From contig NC_080075.1 in NCBI RefSeq assembly GCF_949987535.1, positions 43,486,536-43,550,535 on the forward strand: a stretch of 64,000 nucleotides of DNA, given 5' to 3'. This DNA comes from Balaenoptera acutorostrata. Taxonomy: Eukaryota; Chordata; Mammalia; Artiodactyla; Balaenopteridae. Shown here in pieces: positions 1-10,383 of the stretch. Below the pieces are notes generated by a model, which had not been told where the DNA came from, did not search any database, and was given only the letters and a program-made list of their open reading frames with translations. Made by a program: the position numbers and the translations under genes. Within the stretch, counting starts at the first letter, position 1. Each line of letters opens with the position of its first letter.

Positions 1-500
1 GGGCATATACCCAGAGAAAACCATAATTCAAAAAGACACATGCACCCCAATATTCACTGAAGCAATGTTTATAATAGCCAGGTTATGGAAGCAACCTAAA
101 TGTCCATCGACAGGCAATTGGATAAAGAAAATATGGTACATATATACAATGGAATATTACTCAGCCATAAAAAGGAACAAAATTGGGTGATTTGTAGAGA
201 CATTGATGGACTCAGAGACTGTCATATAAAGTAAGTCAGAAAGAGAAAAACAAATATTGTATATTAACCCATATATGTGGAATCTAGAAAAATGGTACAG
301 ATGAATTGGTTTGCAAGGCAGAAATAGAGATACAGACGTAGAGACCAAATGTATAGGCACTAAGGGGGGATAGTGTCGGGGGGGGTGGGATGAATTGGGA
401 GATTGGGATTGACATATATACACTAATATGTATAAAATAGATAACTAATAAGAACCTGCTCTATAAAAAATAAAATAAAATTCAAAAAAATATAAATACA
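1..500 (+). mobile_element. LINE-1 3' end (ORF2 C-terminus and 3'UTR), cut by window start
   Basis: The first 240 bases encode the well-known C-terminal end of L1 ORF2, with the WNIPLYIG-type region visible in DNA as ccatcgacaggcaattggat followed by the tactcagccataaaa block. A 3'UTR then follows with a G-rich run near 366-387. The element ends in an A-rich tail at about 460-500. The 3'UTR type (tgggatgaattgggagattg) differs from that of the L1s at 24009 and 54551, so this is another L1 subfamily. Only the 3' part is in the window, so neither the 5' end nor a target-site duplication can be judged. Confidence 0.9.
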
Positions 501-2640
501 TTTTTTGTAGGATAAATCATCAAATCCTAAAGGGGCAAACAGTGTCAAAGCCAAATATGTACAACTGAGACAATCCCAGGGCTATTTAGTTATAGACATA
601 TTGAAATAATGAAGGACAGAGTCATTAGCGAGGCTGATATCAAGAGCAGTAGTTAAATACTGAAGTAATTCTAAGGAAGGACAGAAAATGGTGATGGATT
701 TCTCTTGTCCTCCTTCCCTAATTTTATGTGCATAAGATTTCTTTATTTCTAACAGTTGATCAAATGTAAACATCCATAATATGGTAAATACCAGAAAGGA
801 GACACCATTAATTCTGTCTTTTAGTCTAAAATAGACCAGCTAAAGAGAAGTTGTTTTATTAGTACTTCCAGCTCTATGCCAAATATCCACACATGTTCTC
901 TGCAGTATGTGCTTTAAATTACTTACTGAAATGGATATTTGTCTTTACAAAGAAATAATGGTTTCCTTGTGTCTCTCAGTAACAGGAAAATTTTCCATCC
1001 TTACTGGGGTAAGATTAAAAAGCTAATCAGCATTGCGGTCTCTCAAGAGTCTACAGATGTGCTCTCCCTAGATCCGCAGTGGATTTGGGTTACCTGGCGA
1101 TATCTGAACTGCCTCTCCTGCTCTTCTTGTACATTTATTTAACACTTTGCTCAGCTTTGTTTTTAAATGATTCTGACAGCTCCTAACTAAGGAACAACAT
1201 GCTCTGGCTAGCTGTTTCGGCCAAGGGTTTTAATGATTTAAAAATAAGCTTGCATTCACTTTGGTTTTAATGTAGAAATGTCTACAGATGGAAGAGGTCC
1301 AAATGAAGAGCAAAGAGATGGCGGAGGCTGGGCTACATTTGCAGAGCTGTAGTCTGCCCTGAGGTGAACTCAGCGTCATCAGCTCCCCATCCCCCAATTA
1401 AAGAGAAGCAACATTTGGCTTGGTAGTGATCCATTTACATATATTTGAAAAGTGAGCTTTTCATCAAATTCATCTTTTTAATACTTAGGTGTTCATCATC
1501 CTGCTTGGCACATAGTAGGCATGTAACAAGAACTGGTGGATCACATTGTTTTCCCCATTACATCGTGAGTGATTTGAGGTCAGGTCTATGACAGGACTGG
1601 TGTTGTCCTGGGCATTGCTGTAGGTCCTCGACCAAGACTTGCTGAGTGATTGAAAGACCGACTTGTTTCTCATTCTACCCTATGCCAAGCCATTCATCAG
1701 AGGAGGAGTAAACAGAGTTAACAAGAGACGAAAAGAAGGATTGCTGAGCCACAGTGAGCGGTTGGAAAATAAGAATTTGCGGCAGAGCCAATCAGCATGT
1801 TCTCAAAAATAACTCTAACAAAACTTGTCAGCCTGGGAGATAGGAGAGAGGATGAGAAAGGTGGTAAGTGGGGACAGATCACGGGGGAGGTGGCCCCAGG
1901 GGGAGCGTTTTTGCAAACTGGTGGATGGAATCAGTATCTCCACGCCTCTTCTCTCATTTCTACTTTTTGGTGTTCCAGATGGTGAACTGGCTTCTCTTGG
2001 AATAATTCTAAGAATGGAAGGGAGACCTCAGAGTTGGACAAGCTCACAGAGTGTTTACAAATGACCATAAGTTATTATCATGACTCTTGGTCTGAAACAG
2101 GCCTTCATCTGTATTTTATTTGAGATTCGAGTTTCTGTCTCCAGCACCTCCTCAGTTCTCCTTTCCTCTTTCTTATTTGTAGGGTCACTACATAATTCTA
2201 TCATTGAAATTTAGACAGTTTTGAGAGGGAGAAAGCAAGCTGTGAATGACTACACCCATGGCTGTGTTATGACTTTTGTGGTCTCTAGGCACTTTTGCTT
2301 CCATGGGACCTTTCCTCCAGAAAAAACAAACAAGCAAACATAAAACCCCACTAAAAACTATATTTTACAACTCTGATGGTATAAAGATGAATATAATGCA
2401 GGCTAGAGTCATTATAATATAGTACATTCATTGTTACCATATTCATTTTTTTCTTATTTTAAAAGAAATGAAAATTAAAACACTTCTGTGGACCCCTAAT
2501 ATCGCGATGGACCTTAGCACTGTGCCCGATGGAGAAGCTAGCCCTGTTTAGGATATCAGAAGTAAAATGGGTCTGTCCTAGGTATGGTCACTCTGTAGGT
2601 CATAAGATTTCTGTTAATAAGTGCTATACTCAGCAGGACT
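501..2640. other. Unique non-coding sequence, no gene recognised
   Basis: No recognisable exon, RNA gene or young repeat was seen. Short open frames here (for example 939-1142 and 1797-2064) have no family features. A few bases near 1500-1530 (gcttggcacatagtaggcat) look like the 3' end of an L2 or MIR element. Confidence 0.6.
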
Positions 2641-2770
2641 CCAGGTTCCCTGGAGCTTGGCTTCAGACCTCTTCAGAAGGTAATGAGTTTAAACTCATCA
2701 AGATGTATACATTAAATGTGTGTAAGTTTTTGAATATCAGTTAAACCTCAATAAAGCTAAAAAATATATA
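2641..2770 (+). mobile_element. Possible old L1M 3' end
   Basis: Around 2695-2765 there is a run of the type 'aaactcatcaagatgtatac ... tcagttaaacctcaataaagct' ending in A-rich sequence. This resembles the 3' terminus of old mammalian L1M elements, which typically ends in 'tatacctcaataaagctg'. Only the last 100 or so bases are recognisable, so the call is weak. Confidence 0.4.
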
Positions 2771-3489
2771 ATGAATTACCTGAACTATTATAATAACATT
2801 GTTGAAGTGGAAAAAAATGACATAGGTAAGTGGATGTGGTTGTTTAAGGCAGAGACTGAGCATTGGGTGTGGTGGGTGGAAGGCAAAGGCAGATTCCAGA
2901 GCACTTTGCTGGAAATGCCTTCAAACTGCCAGGGGTGTGTGGTGAGGCTTGCTGATGGCCATGGCTGTGCTCCTATCTCTGCAGTGAGTCTTCCTTAGAG
3001 TGAGGGGCTGGTGCTGGCCTGGAGCTTCTTTGGGCAAGACATCCAGTTAAAACACCAGGCTGAGTGGGGAGACCTGCCTTAGAGGTAGAGACATTAGATG
3101 ATCCTGAGTCTTGTTCAGAAGCCAAGAGCATGGGGCTTCTTCATTTCTCTATAAGGAAAGGTGGTGACCTTAGCATGGAGCTTTTATCCTGAGATACATC
3201 TGTAGAAAGAATTAGCTTACTCACTCAACATCCAAACACTATCTTGTATGGCGACTTCTCTTTTTAATTCATTTTGCATGAGCATGTAGCTTATCTCTCT
3301 AAGTTGATGGCTTGTTTCCGGTAAGCTGAAACTGTGTCATCTTAGAGTTCATAGTTATTGGATCCAACTGGAAGTCATATCAGAGTCCACGCCTCTTACT
3401 TTTTAGCTGGGAAGCCTAATAGCTTGTCGGTGGTAGAGCCATGCTTCAAACTCACATCTCTTGAGTTCTGGGTAAATGTTTTGTTCTGA
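2771..3489. other. Unique sequence, no gene recognised
   Basis: No family recognised. The open frame at 2771-2998 shows no domain or splice context and is probably chance. Confidence 0.5.
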
Positions 3490-4460
3490 AATTTTATGGC
3501 ATCTTCTAAGGGCCTCTTCACAGCCTTGGACCTGTCACCTAACTACTATTTTCACCTTTCTTCAATGAAGCTCTACTGCTGTTACTGTATTACATTTTTC
3601 TTTCTAAATTATCAGCCCAATAATTTGAGAATCTTCATTGATGTCCAAAATCATAGCTTTTGTAAAATTTTCTTAACCGTTTCAACTCTTATGGCCTTGA
3701 TAGTAATGCACTTCTGGCACCTTTCTGCTTATACCACTTTAGACTCATCTTCTCTTAAGACTGACCCAACTTCAGTAATCCATATTTAAGAGCTCCTCTT
3801 GCTCACTACATCCACCTTACCTTCTAGCTGTTCCATTCGAAACAGCTGCCTCAATTTTTCACGTTTCTGGACACTGTGCACTCAACTCAATCTCAGTTAA
3901 CCCAGTTCTTCGCCCTACCTCTAGCTTCAAGGGCCTTCCCCAGGCCCCAAGACTCCATGTCAGTAACTTTCAAGGGATCCTTTCTAACACACTAGAATCA
4001 CTCCTTACGGTACCCTAAATTATGTCATATCCCCAAAATAAGTTACTTTACCATTTGTAGGCTATTCACTCATTCCCAAGCGTCCAAGCTTTGCCAGATA
4101 AATTTATGAGAAAGTTGCCACTGGGTCTGCTATACTCTTTTATTTCCTAACCTCACTTTTAAGCATCTTATTCCTCATGATCTCATTATCTTATGCCTCT
4201 CTGAACTATATATCCCTTTCCTCTTGGGGAAAAAAAAAAAAAAAGTGTTCTAACATTTTTCTACATTTTTAAAGCCTCATTCTCAACCGTGCCGTCCTCA
4301 CTCTGAACAGATGACCTTCCTTCCTACTTTACTGAAAAAGCAGAGGCCATCTGGTACAACCTCCATAATCTTTCCTCCTCTCCATCTGTCACCATGCTTT
4401 ACTCTCTGAAACTTTCTCTGATATCTTCATCTTTCCTTCTCTTCCCTCCTGTTTCCATCT
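3490..4460 (+). mobile_element. Degenerate L2 LINE fragments
   Basis: The clearest part is 4300-4400, where 'gatgaccttccttcctac...ttactgaaaaagcagaggcc' matches the L2 ORF segment usually reading gatgaccttgcttcctactt...gagaaaatagaagc. The pyrimidine-rich, T/C-biased sequence upstream to 3490 has the same character and is probably the same element. A run of 15 A at 4230-4244 interrupts it. L2 is an ancient non-LTR retrotransposon; this copy has no usable frame. Confidence 0.5.
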
Positions 4461-4499
4461 CCTTTCCAAAAGAAGTCCTAGATTTTTTAAAAATAATAA

Positions 4500-4648
4500 C
4501 TACTGTGAATAAAGCACTGAGCTAGACTTGTTATGCACTTTATACATAGGCCTCTCATTGACATCTAAAAGTAGATTTTTTTCAGGCACCATATCAGGAA
4601 ACTGAGACAAGAGTTAGCAACTACCCCAAGGTCACCAAGCACCATGGG
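4500..4648 (-). mobile_element. MIR SINE (minus)
   Basis: The reverse complement of the MIR core is visible: a 'ttatgcactttatacatagg' segment followed by 'aggaaactgagacaagag...aactaccccaaggtcacc'. These match the MIR hallmarks (ggaaactgaggc... and aacttgcccaaggtcac). The copy is old and diverged. Confidence 0.75.
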
Positions 4649-4984
4649 GCTCTTTATTTCTTACTTCTTGGTTTTTCTACAATCTACAGGATACACCTCT
4701 CTCTTCTTTGCCAGATTTGGTCTTTTTCTCTATTTTTGCTTACATAAACATGCACAAAAGCATCCCATTTTATAAACAAAATTCTAAAAAACAAAGAACA
4801 TAGATTAGTTATTTTGAAAAACTACTAATATAAGAATATCATTCTGCCACATTCATTTATTTAGTTATTGGGGAAATTTTAAGAAGCTTCCTAAAGTATA
4901 TTGGTCCAGAAACTATTTGCTTCTTATGGTTGAATGTATATCTTCCTAAACCTGATTACTAGATGTTTACAAATCTTTAAAATT
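4649..4984. other. Unique A+T-rich sequence, nothing recognised
   Basis: No gene or repeat family could be assigned in this stretch. Confidence 0.5.
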
Positions 4985-5994
4985 AACAGGGCCTAATCAA
5001 TTGATGTATAATTTATATATGATAAAATGCACCCATTTTAATGTGAACAGTTTGGAGAGTTTTCCTTTATGTGTACATTTGTGTAACCTCCATCACAGTC
5101 AAGACAGAGAACACTCCCATCATTTCAGTAAGATCCCTTATGCCTATTTGCAGTTAATATCTGTCCTCACTCCACTCAACCGGCCCAGTTCCCACTAATT
5201 GCTTTCAGTTACTATAGATTATTTTTTCCTGTCCTAGAATTTCATATAAAACAAATTCTACAACATGCAACCCTTTGTTTCTTGCTTCTATCTTGTAGCA
5301 TAATAGTGTTGAATGTATCAGTAGTCTTTCTTTTTATTGCTGCATAGTACTCCCTTGAACGGAAATACCACAAATGGCTTATACATTCAACTGTGGATTG
5401 ACATTTGGACTGTTTCCAGTTTTAAGGTATTCTGAAGAAATTTGCTGTGATTATTCAATTACAAGTCTTTTTTGTAGAAATGTTTCATTTCTCTTAGGTA
5501 AACAATTTTAAAAGAATTGTTTGATCACAGAGTAAGTGTATGTTTAATTTTATAAGAAACTATTAAACTGTTTTTCAAAGTGGTTGCACCATTTTATGTG
5601 ACCATCAGAAATATCAGAGTTCCAGTTCCAGTATGCCACACCCTCATCAACAATTGGTATTGTCGACCTTTTTAATTTTAGCCATTTTAACAGGTGTATA
5701 GAGGTAACCAGTTACAGTTTTAACTTGCATTTCCTTGATGACTAATGATGTTGACCATTTTTCATGTGCTTATTGGCTATTTGCACATTTTCTTTTGTGA
5801 AGTATCTGATCAAATCTTTTGACCATTTTTACGTTGGCTTGTCTTCTTAGGGTTGAAAGATCACTTTATATAGTCTTGATACAAAATAATTTGTCAGATA
5901 GATGTATTACAAATATTATTGTTCAGTCTGTTTGCTTGTTGATTTTCTTAATGATGCTTTTCAAATGACAGAGTTTAAATTTTTATGATGTCCA
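4985..5994 (-). mobile_element. Ancient L1M element, 3' part (minus), first segment of a split element
   Basis: Read on the minus strand, this is the 3'UTR and C-terminal ORF2 region of an old L1M. Plus-strand landmarks are 'gataaaatgcacccatttta' near 5020, the 'tagcataatagtgttgaatg' block near 5300, and 'aaatcttttgaccattttta' near 5815. It breaks at about 5994 where a younger L1 is inserted. The same element resumes at about 10384 with the next part of ORF2, so the two pieces are one copy. All coding potential is lost. Confidence 0.85.
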
Positions 5995-6449
5995 ATTGAT
6001 TTTGTTTTGTTTTGTTTTTTGGTTAAGTTGTATGTCTGTGTGTTTGTGTGTGTGACGTGCAATGTTATGTTAGTTTCAGGTATACTATGTAATGATTTGA
6101 CATGTGCATATGTTATGAAATGATCACCACAATAAGTCTGGTAACCATCTGTCCCCATATAAAGCTATTACGATATTACTGACCATATTCCTTATGCTGT
6201 ATATTATATCCCTGTGACTTATTATGTAACTGGAAATTTGTACCTCTTAATCCCCTTCACCTATTTCACCCACCCTCCCAACCCTCCCTTCTGGCAACAA
6301 CCCATTTGTTCTCTGTATCTATGAGTCTATTTTCATTTTGTTTTGTTTGTTTGTTTATTTGTTTTGTATTTTTTAGATTCTACATATAAGTGAGAGCATG
6401 TGGTATTTATCTTTCACTGTCTGACTATTTCACTTAGGATAATACCCTC

Positions 6450-7902
6450 TAGATCTACCCATGTGGTTACAAATGGCAAAATTTCATTATTTTTTATGGC
6501 TGGGTAATATTCCATTGTATATATATGCTACATCTTCTTTATCCATTTGTCTATCGATGGACACTTAGGTTGCTTACAAATTTTGGCTACTGTAAATAAT
6601 GCTGCAATGAACAATGGAGTGCATATATCTTTTTGAATTAGTACTTTTGTTTTCTTTGGGTAAATACCCAGAAGTGCACTTGCTAGATTATATATCAGTT
6701 CTATTTTTAATTTTTTTGTGGAAACTTCATAGTGCTTTCCATAGTGGCTGCACCAGCTTACATTCCTACCAACAGTGCACAGGGTTCTCTTTTCTCCGTA
6801 TCCTTACCAACACTTGTTATTTGTTCTTTTTTGATAATAGTCATTCTGGAAGGTGTAAGCTGATATCTCATTGTGGTGTAGATTTACTTTTCCACGATGA
6901 TAAGTGATGTTGAGCAGCTTTTCAAGTGCCTATTGGCCATCTGTATGTCTTCTTTGGACAACTGTCTATTCAGGTCTTCTGCCCATTTTTTAATTCGGTT
7001 GTTTGTTTTTTTGATGTTGAGTTGCATATTTTGGATATTAACCCCTTATCATTTGAAAATATCTTCTCCCATTCAATAGGCTGCCTTTAGTTTTGTTAAT
7101 AGTTTCCTAAACTGTGCAAAGGCTTTTTGTTTGCTTGTTTTATGTAGTCCCATTTTTAAATTTTTGCTTTTGTTTCCCTTGCCTGAAGAGACATATCCAA
7201 AATAATATTGCTAAGACCAATGTCAAAGAGCACACTTACTATGCTTTCTTCTAAGAGTTTTATGAATTCCAATCTTACATTTAAGTCTTTAATCCATTTT
7301 GACTTTATTTTTGAATATGGTGTGAGAAAGTAGTCCAATTTGACTCTTTTGCATGTAGCTGTCCAGATTTCCCAACACCGTTTATTGAAGAGACTGTCTT
7401 TCCCCCACTGTATATTCTTGCCTCCTTTGTCGTAGACTAACTAACCATATAAATATGGGTTTATTTCTGTGATCTCTCTTCTGTTCCACTGACCTATGTG
7501 TCTGTTTTTTGTCAGTACTGTACTGTTTTCATTACTGTAGCTTTGTAGTATAGTCCGAAGTCAGGAGGCATGACTCCTCCAGCTCTGTTCTTTTTTCTCA
7601 AGATCGTTTTGGCTGTTCAGGGTGTTTTGTGTTTCCATAAAAATATTAGAATTATTTTTTCTAGTTCTATGAAAAATGCCATTAGTATTTTGAAAAAGGT
7701 TGCATTAAAAATGTAGATTGACTTGGGTAATATGATCATTTTAACAATATTAATTTTTTCAATCCACAAGCATGGTATATCTTTCCATTTGTTTATGTCA
7801 TCTCCAGTTTCTTTCATTGGTGTCTTACAGTTTCATGAGTACAGGTCTTTTACCTCCTTGGTTAGATTTATTCCTAGGTATTTTATTCTTTTTGTTGCAA
7901 TT
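6450..7902 (-). pseudogene. L1 ORF2 C-terminal remnant
   Basis: This is the C-terminal part of the L1 endonuclease/reverse-transcriptase protein, read on the minus strand. It covers the end of the reverse-transcriptase region, the region following it (including an INIVKM-type segment near 7740) and the cysteine-rich C-terminal end. Several short minus-strand frames (for example 7617-7817 and 7156-7338) carry recognisable L1 peptide, separated by stops and frameshifts. The usual length of ORF2 is about 1275 codons; fewer than 500 codons are represented. The N-terminal endonuclease and the catalytic FADD block are missing, so no activity is possible. Confidence 0.8.
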
Positions 7903-8347
7903 GACATATTTTACATCTTTTTGTTTTGTGTGTTTCTTAACTACATATTTTGCATATAGAAGATTCTAAAGTCTTTTAACCTCCCTATTACCTTTAATGT
8001 ATCTTTGCCTTTACCAATGACAATTTTCCTTTCATAATTTTCATATTTCTAGTTATGGCCTTTTCATTTTCTCTTAGAGAAGTCCCTTTACATTTCTCGT
8101 AAAGCTAGTTTAGTGGTGCCAAACTCTTTTTGCTTTTGCTTGTCTGTGAAACTCTTTGTCTTTCCTTCAAATTTGAATGATAGCCTTATCTGGTAGATCA
8201 TTCTTGGTTGTAGGTTTTTTCCTTTCATTACTTTGAATAGGCCACTCCCTTCTGGCCTACGAAGTTTCTGCTGAAAAATCAGATGATGATCTTATGGGAG
8301 TTCCCTTGTATGTAACTAGTTGCTTTTCTCTTAGTGCTTGTACGATT

Positions 8348-8361
8348 CATTCTTTATCTTT
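8348..8361. repeat. Target-site duplication, left copy of CHR-2 SINE
   Basis: The 14-bp sequence cattctttatcttt occurs here and again at 8658-8671, on each side of the SINE. The target reads ttt|aa at the insertion point, as expected for L1 endonuclease nicking. Confidence 0.85.
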
Positions 8362-8657
8362 TTTTTTTTTAAATTTTATTTATTTATTTATTTATGGCTG
8401 TCTTGGGTCTTCGTCTCTGTGCGAGAGCTTTCTCCAGTTGTGGCAAGTGGGGACCACTCTTCATCGCAGTGCGCAGGCCTCTCACTATCGCGGCCTCTCT
8501 TGTTGCGGAGCACAGGCTCCAGACACGCAGGCTCAGTAATTGTGGCTCACGGGCCCAGCTGCTCCGCGGCATGTGGGATCCTCCCAGACCAGGGCTCGAA
8601 CCCGTGTCCCCTGCATTGGCAGGCGGACTCTCAACCACTGCGCCACCAGGGAAGCCC
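8362..8657 (-). mobile_element. CHR-2 SINE (minus)
   Basis: A complete tRNA-derived SINE of cetacean CHR-2 type, inverted. On the minus strand it begins ggggcttccctggtggcgca, contains a Pol III B-box-like 'ggttcgagccc' near 8595-8605, has the long body with 'gagccacaattactgagcc', and ends in a (taaa)n then A-rich tail (plus-strand T-rich 8361-8393). The long 'ctccgcggcatgtgggatcc' body segment is typical of Cetacea. Several open frames across it on both strands are not genes. It is inserted into the L1 ORF1 remnant and flanked by a 14-bp duplication. Confidence 0.93.
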
Positions 8658-8671
8658 CATTCTTTATCTTT
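8658..8671. repeat. Target-site duplication, right copy of CHR-2 SINE
   Basis: Identical to 8348-8361. A partial further copy, tctttatctttaaatttt, lies just downstream at about 8683-8700; this is a local tandem of the target sequence. Confidence 0.85.
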
Positions 8672-10370
8672 AAATTTTCTTTCTTTATCTTTAAATTTTG
8701 CAATTTTAATTATAATGTGTCTTGGTGTGGACCTCTTTGGGTTCACCTTGTTTGGGACACTCTGTGCTTCCTGGACCTGGATGCCTGTTTCCTTTCCAGG
8801 TTAGGGAAGTATTCAGCTATTATTTGTTCAAATAAGTTCTCTTACCCTTTCTTTCTCTCTCTTCTTTCTGGGATTCCTATAATGTGAATGTTAGTATGCA
8901 TGATGTTGTCTCATAGGTCTCTTAAACTATCCTTACTTTTTAAAAATACTTTTTTCTTTTTTCTGTTCAACTTTGATTTCTATCACCTTGTCTTCCAGTT
9001 CACTGATTTGTTCCTCTGTATCATCTAATTCCTTCTAGTATATTTTTATTTTACTTATTGTATTCTTCAGCTCTATTTGGATTTTTTTAAAATATTTTTT
9101 TTGACTCTTTATTAAAATTTTCACTGTGTTCATTCATTCTTCTCCCAAGTTCTTTGAGCATCTTTGTGATCATTATCTTGAAAGTTTTTTTCAGGTATCT
9201 TATCTTAGGTATTGCTTATTTCCACTTTGTTTAGTTCTTTTTCTGAGATTTTGTCTTATTCCTTCATTTGGAACATATTCCTCTGTCTCCTCATTTTACC
9301 TAATTCTTTGTGTTTATTTCTGTGTATTACATAGGCCAGTTATATTGCCTAATCTTGGAGAAGTGGCCTTATGTAGAAAACACCCCAAGAGGCCCAGCAC
9401 TATATTCCTTTCTGGTTACCAAAGAAATATGCTCTAGGGGTAACCTCTCTGTGGGCTGCATAGGTCCTTCTGTTTTGGTAGAGCTGACTACTTTGGGTGT
9501 GCTGGTAGGCAAGGCTAGTACCTGGCCCAGGTGGCTGCCAGGCCCTCCCTTGTGTGATGGCTGCCAGCCCACTAGTGGGTGGGGACAGGTTCCAGCATGG
9601 CAGTGTAGGGTGTCTAGGGAGTCCTGGGGCTGGTGTCAGCCCACTGGTGGGCAGGGCTAGGAGCTGACGCAGCTGGCTGCACAGCCCATGGAGTGGCCTG
9701 AGGCTGGTGCTGACCTCCTGGTGGGCAGCTAACCCCCTGGCACTAATAAGCTAGAGGGAGGACTCCAAAATGTCCACTTCTAGCACCAGTGTCCTCGTGG
9801 TACAACAAGTTTCCAAATATGGCTGCTGCCAGAGTCTGTGTCCCCATGGGGGAGTCACAGATGCCTCCTGCCTCTCTGGGAGACTATCCAAGGTCAGCAA
9901 GTGGGTCTGACCCAGTATCCTTTCAAATTACTGTCTCTACACTGGGACTTGGAGCATGTGAGATTTTGCACATGCCCTTTAAAAATAAAGTCTCTGTTTC
10001 TTGTGGCCCCTTGGCTCTCCTGTATGCCCACTAACCTTCAAAATCAGACATTCTGGGGTCTCATCTTCCTGATAATAGGAACCCTGGGGTGGAGAGCCTG
10101 ATGTGGGGCTCAGACCCCTCCCTCTTTGGGGGAAACCTCTGTAATTATGATTATCCTCCCATTTGTGGGTCACCTTTCCAGGGATGTGGGTCTTGACTTT
10201 ACCACATTTCCACCCCTCCTATCTGTCTCATTATTGTTCCTTCTTTATATCTTCATTTGTGGAAAATCTTTTATGCTCATCTTCAGATCATTCTCATAGA
10301 TAGTTGCTCTGTAAACAGTTGTAATTTTGGTGTGCCCATGGAAGGAGAAGAACTTAGGGTCTTCCTATTT

Positions 10371-10383
10371 CACCATCTTGGCC
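10371..10383 (-). promoter_or_regulatory. L1 5'-terminal YY1-type motif
   Basis: The minus strand reads ggccaagatggtg at the very 5' end of the younger minus-strand L1. In L1s this CAAGATGG element is the known YY1 site that sets the transcription start. Its position at the end of the 5'UTR supports that the 5' end of this copy is intact. Confidence 0.55.

Larger units (their letters stand above)
8080..9100 (-). pseudogene. L1 ORF1 remnant, interrupted by a SINE
   Basis: On the minus strand this corresponds to L1 ORF1, the RNA-binding chaperone protein. The plus-strand DNA around 8210-8330 is the complement of the C-terminal domain, in the order 'tcagcagaaac' then 'taaggatcatc'. The block at 8700-8860 is the complement of the middle domain and includes the conserved sequence matching 'cccaaacaaggtgaacccaa'. 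The N-terminal coiled-coil part (8900-9100) is diverged. A CHR-2 SINE at 8362-8657 splits the gene, and many stops are present. Confidence 0.7.
5995..10383 (-). mobile_element. Younger LINE-1 (minus), 3'UTR to 5' end, internally deleted, carrying a CHR-2 SINE
   Basis: On the minus strand the order is 5'UTR (about 10383-9100), ORF1 remnant (about 9100-8080), a short inter-ORF region, the C-terminal third of ORF2 (about 7902-6450) and the 3'UTR (to 5995). The 5' end shows the L1 start motif ccaagatgg on the minus strand (10371-10383). The G+C-rich 5'UTR has imperfect repeats of the type 'cagcccactggtgggcaggg' at about 9560-9730. Most of ORF2, including the endonuclease and most of the reverse transcriptase, is absent: the inter-ORF sequence joins directly to the ORF2 segment at about 7902. 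The element sits inside an older L1M. Clear target-site duplications were not found. Confidence 0.85.

Noticed and set aside
8294..8887. Overlapping open frames on both strands (up to 136 codons)
   Set aside because: They run through the CHR-2 SINE and L1 ORF1 remnant; the G+C-rich SINE body opens frames by chance and is not a gene.
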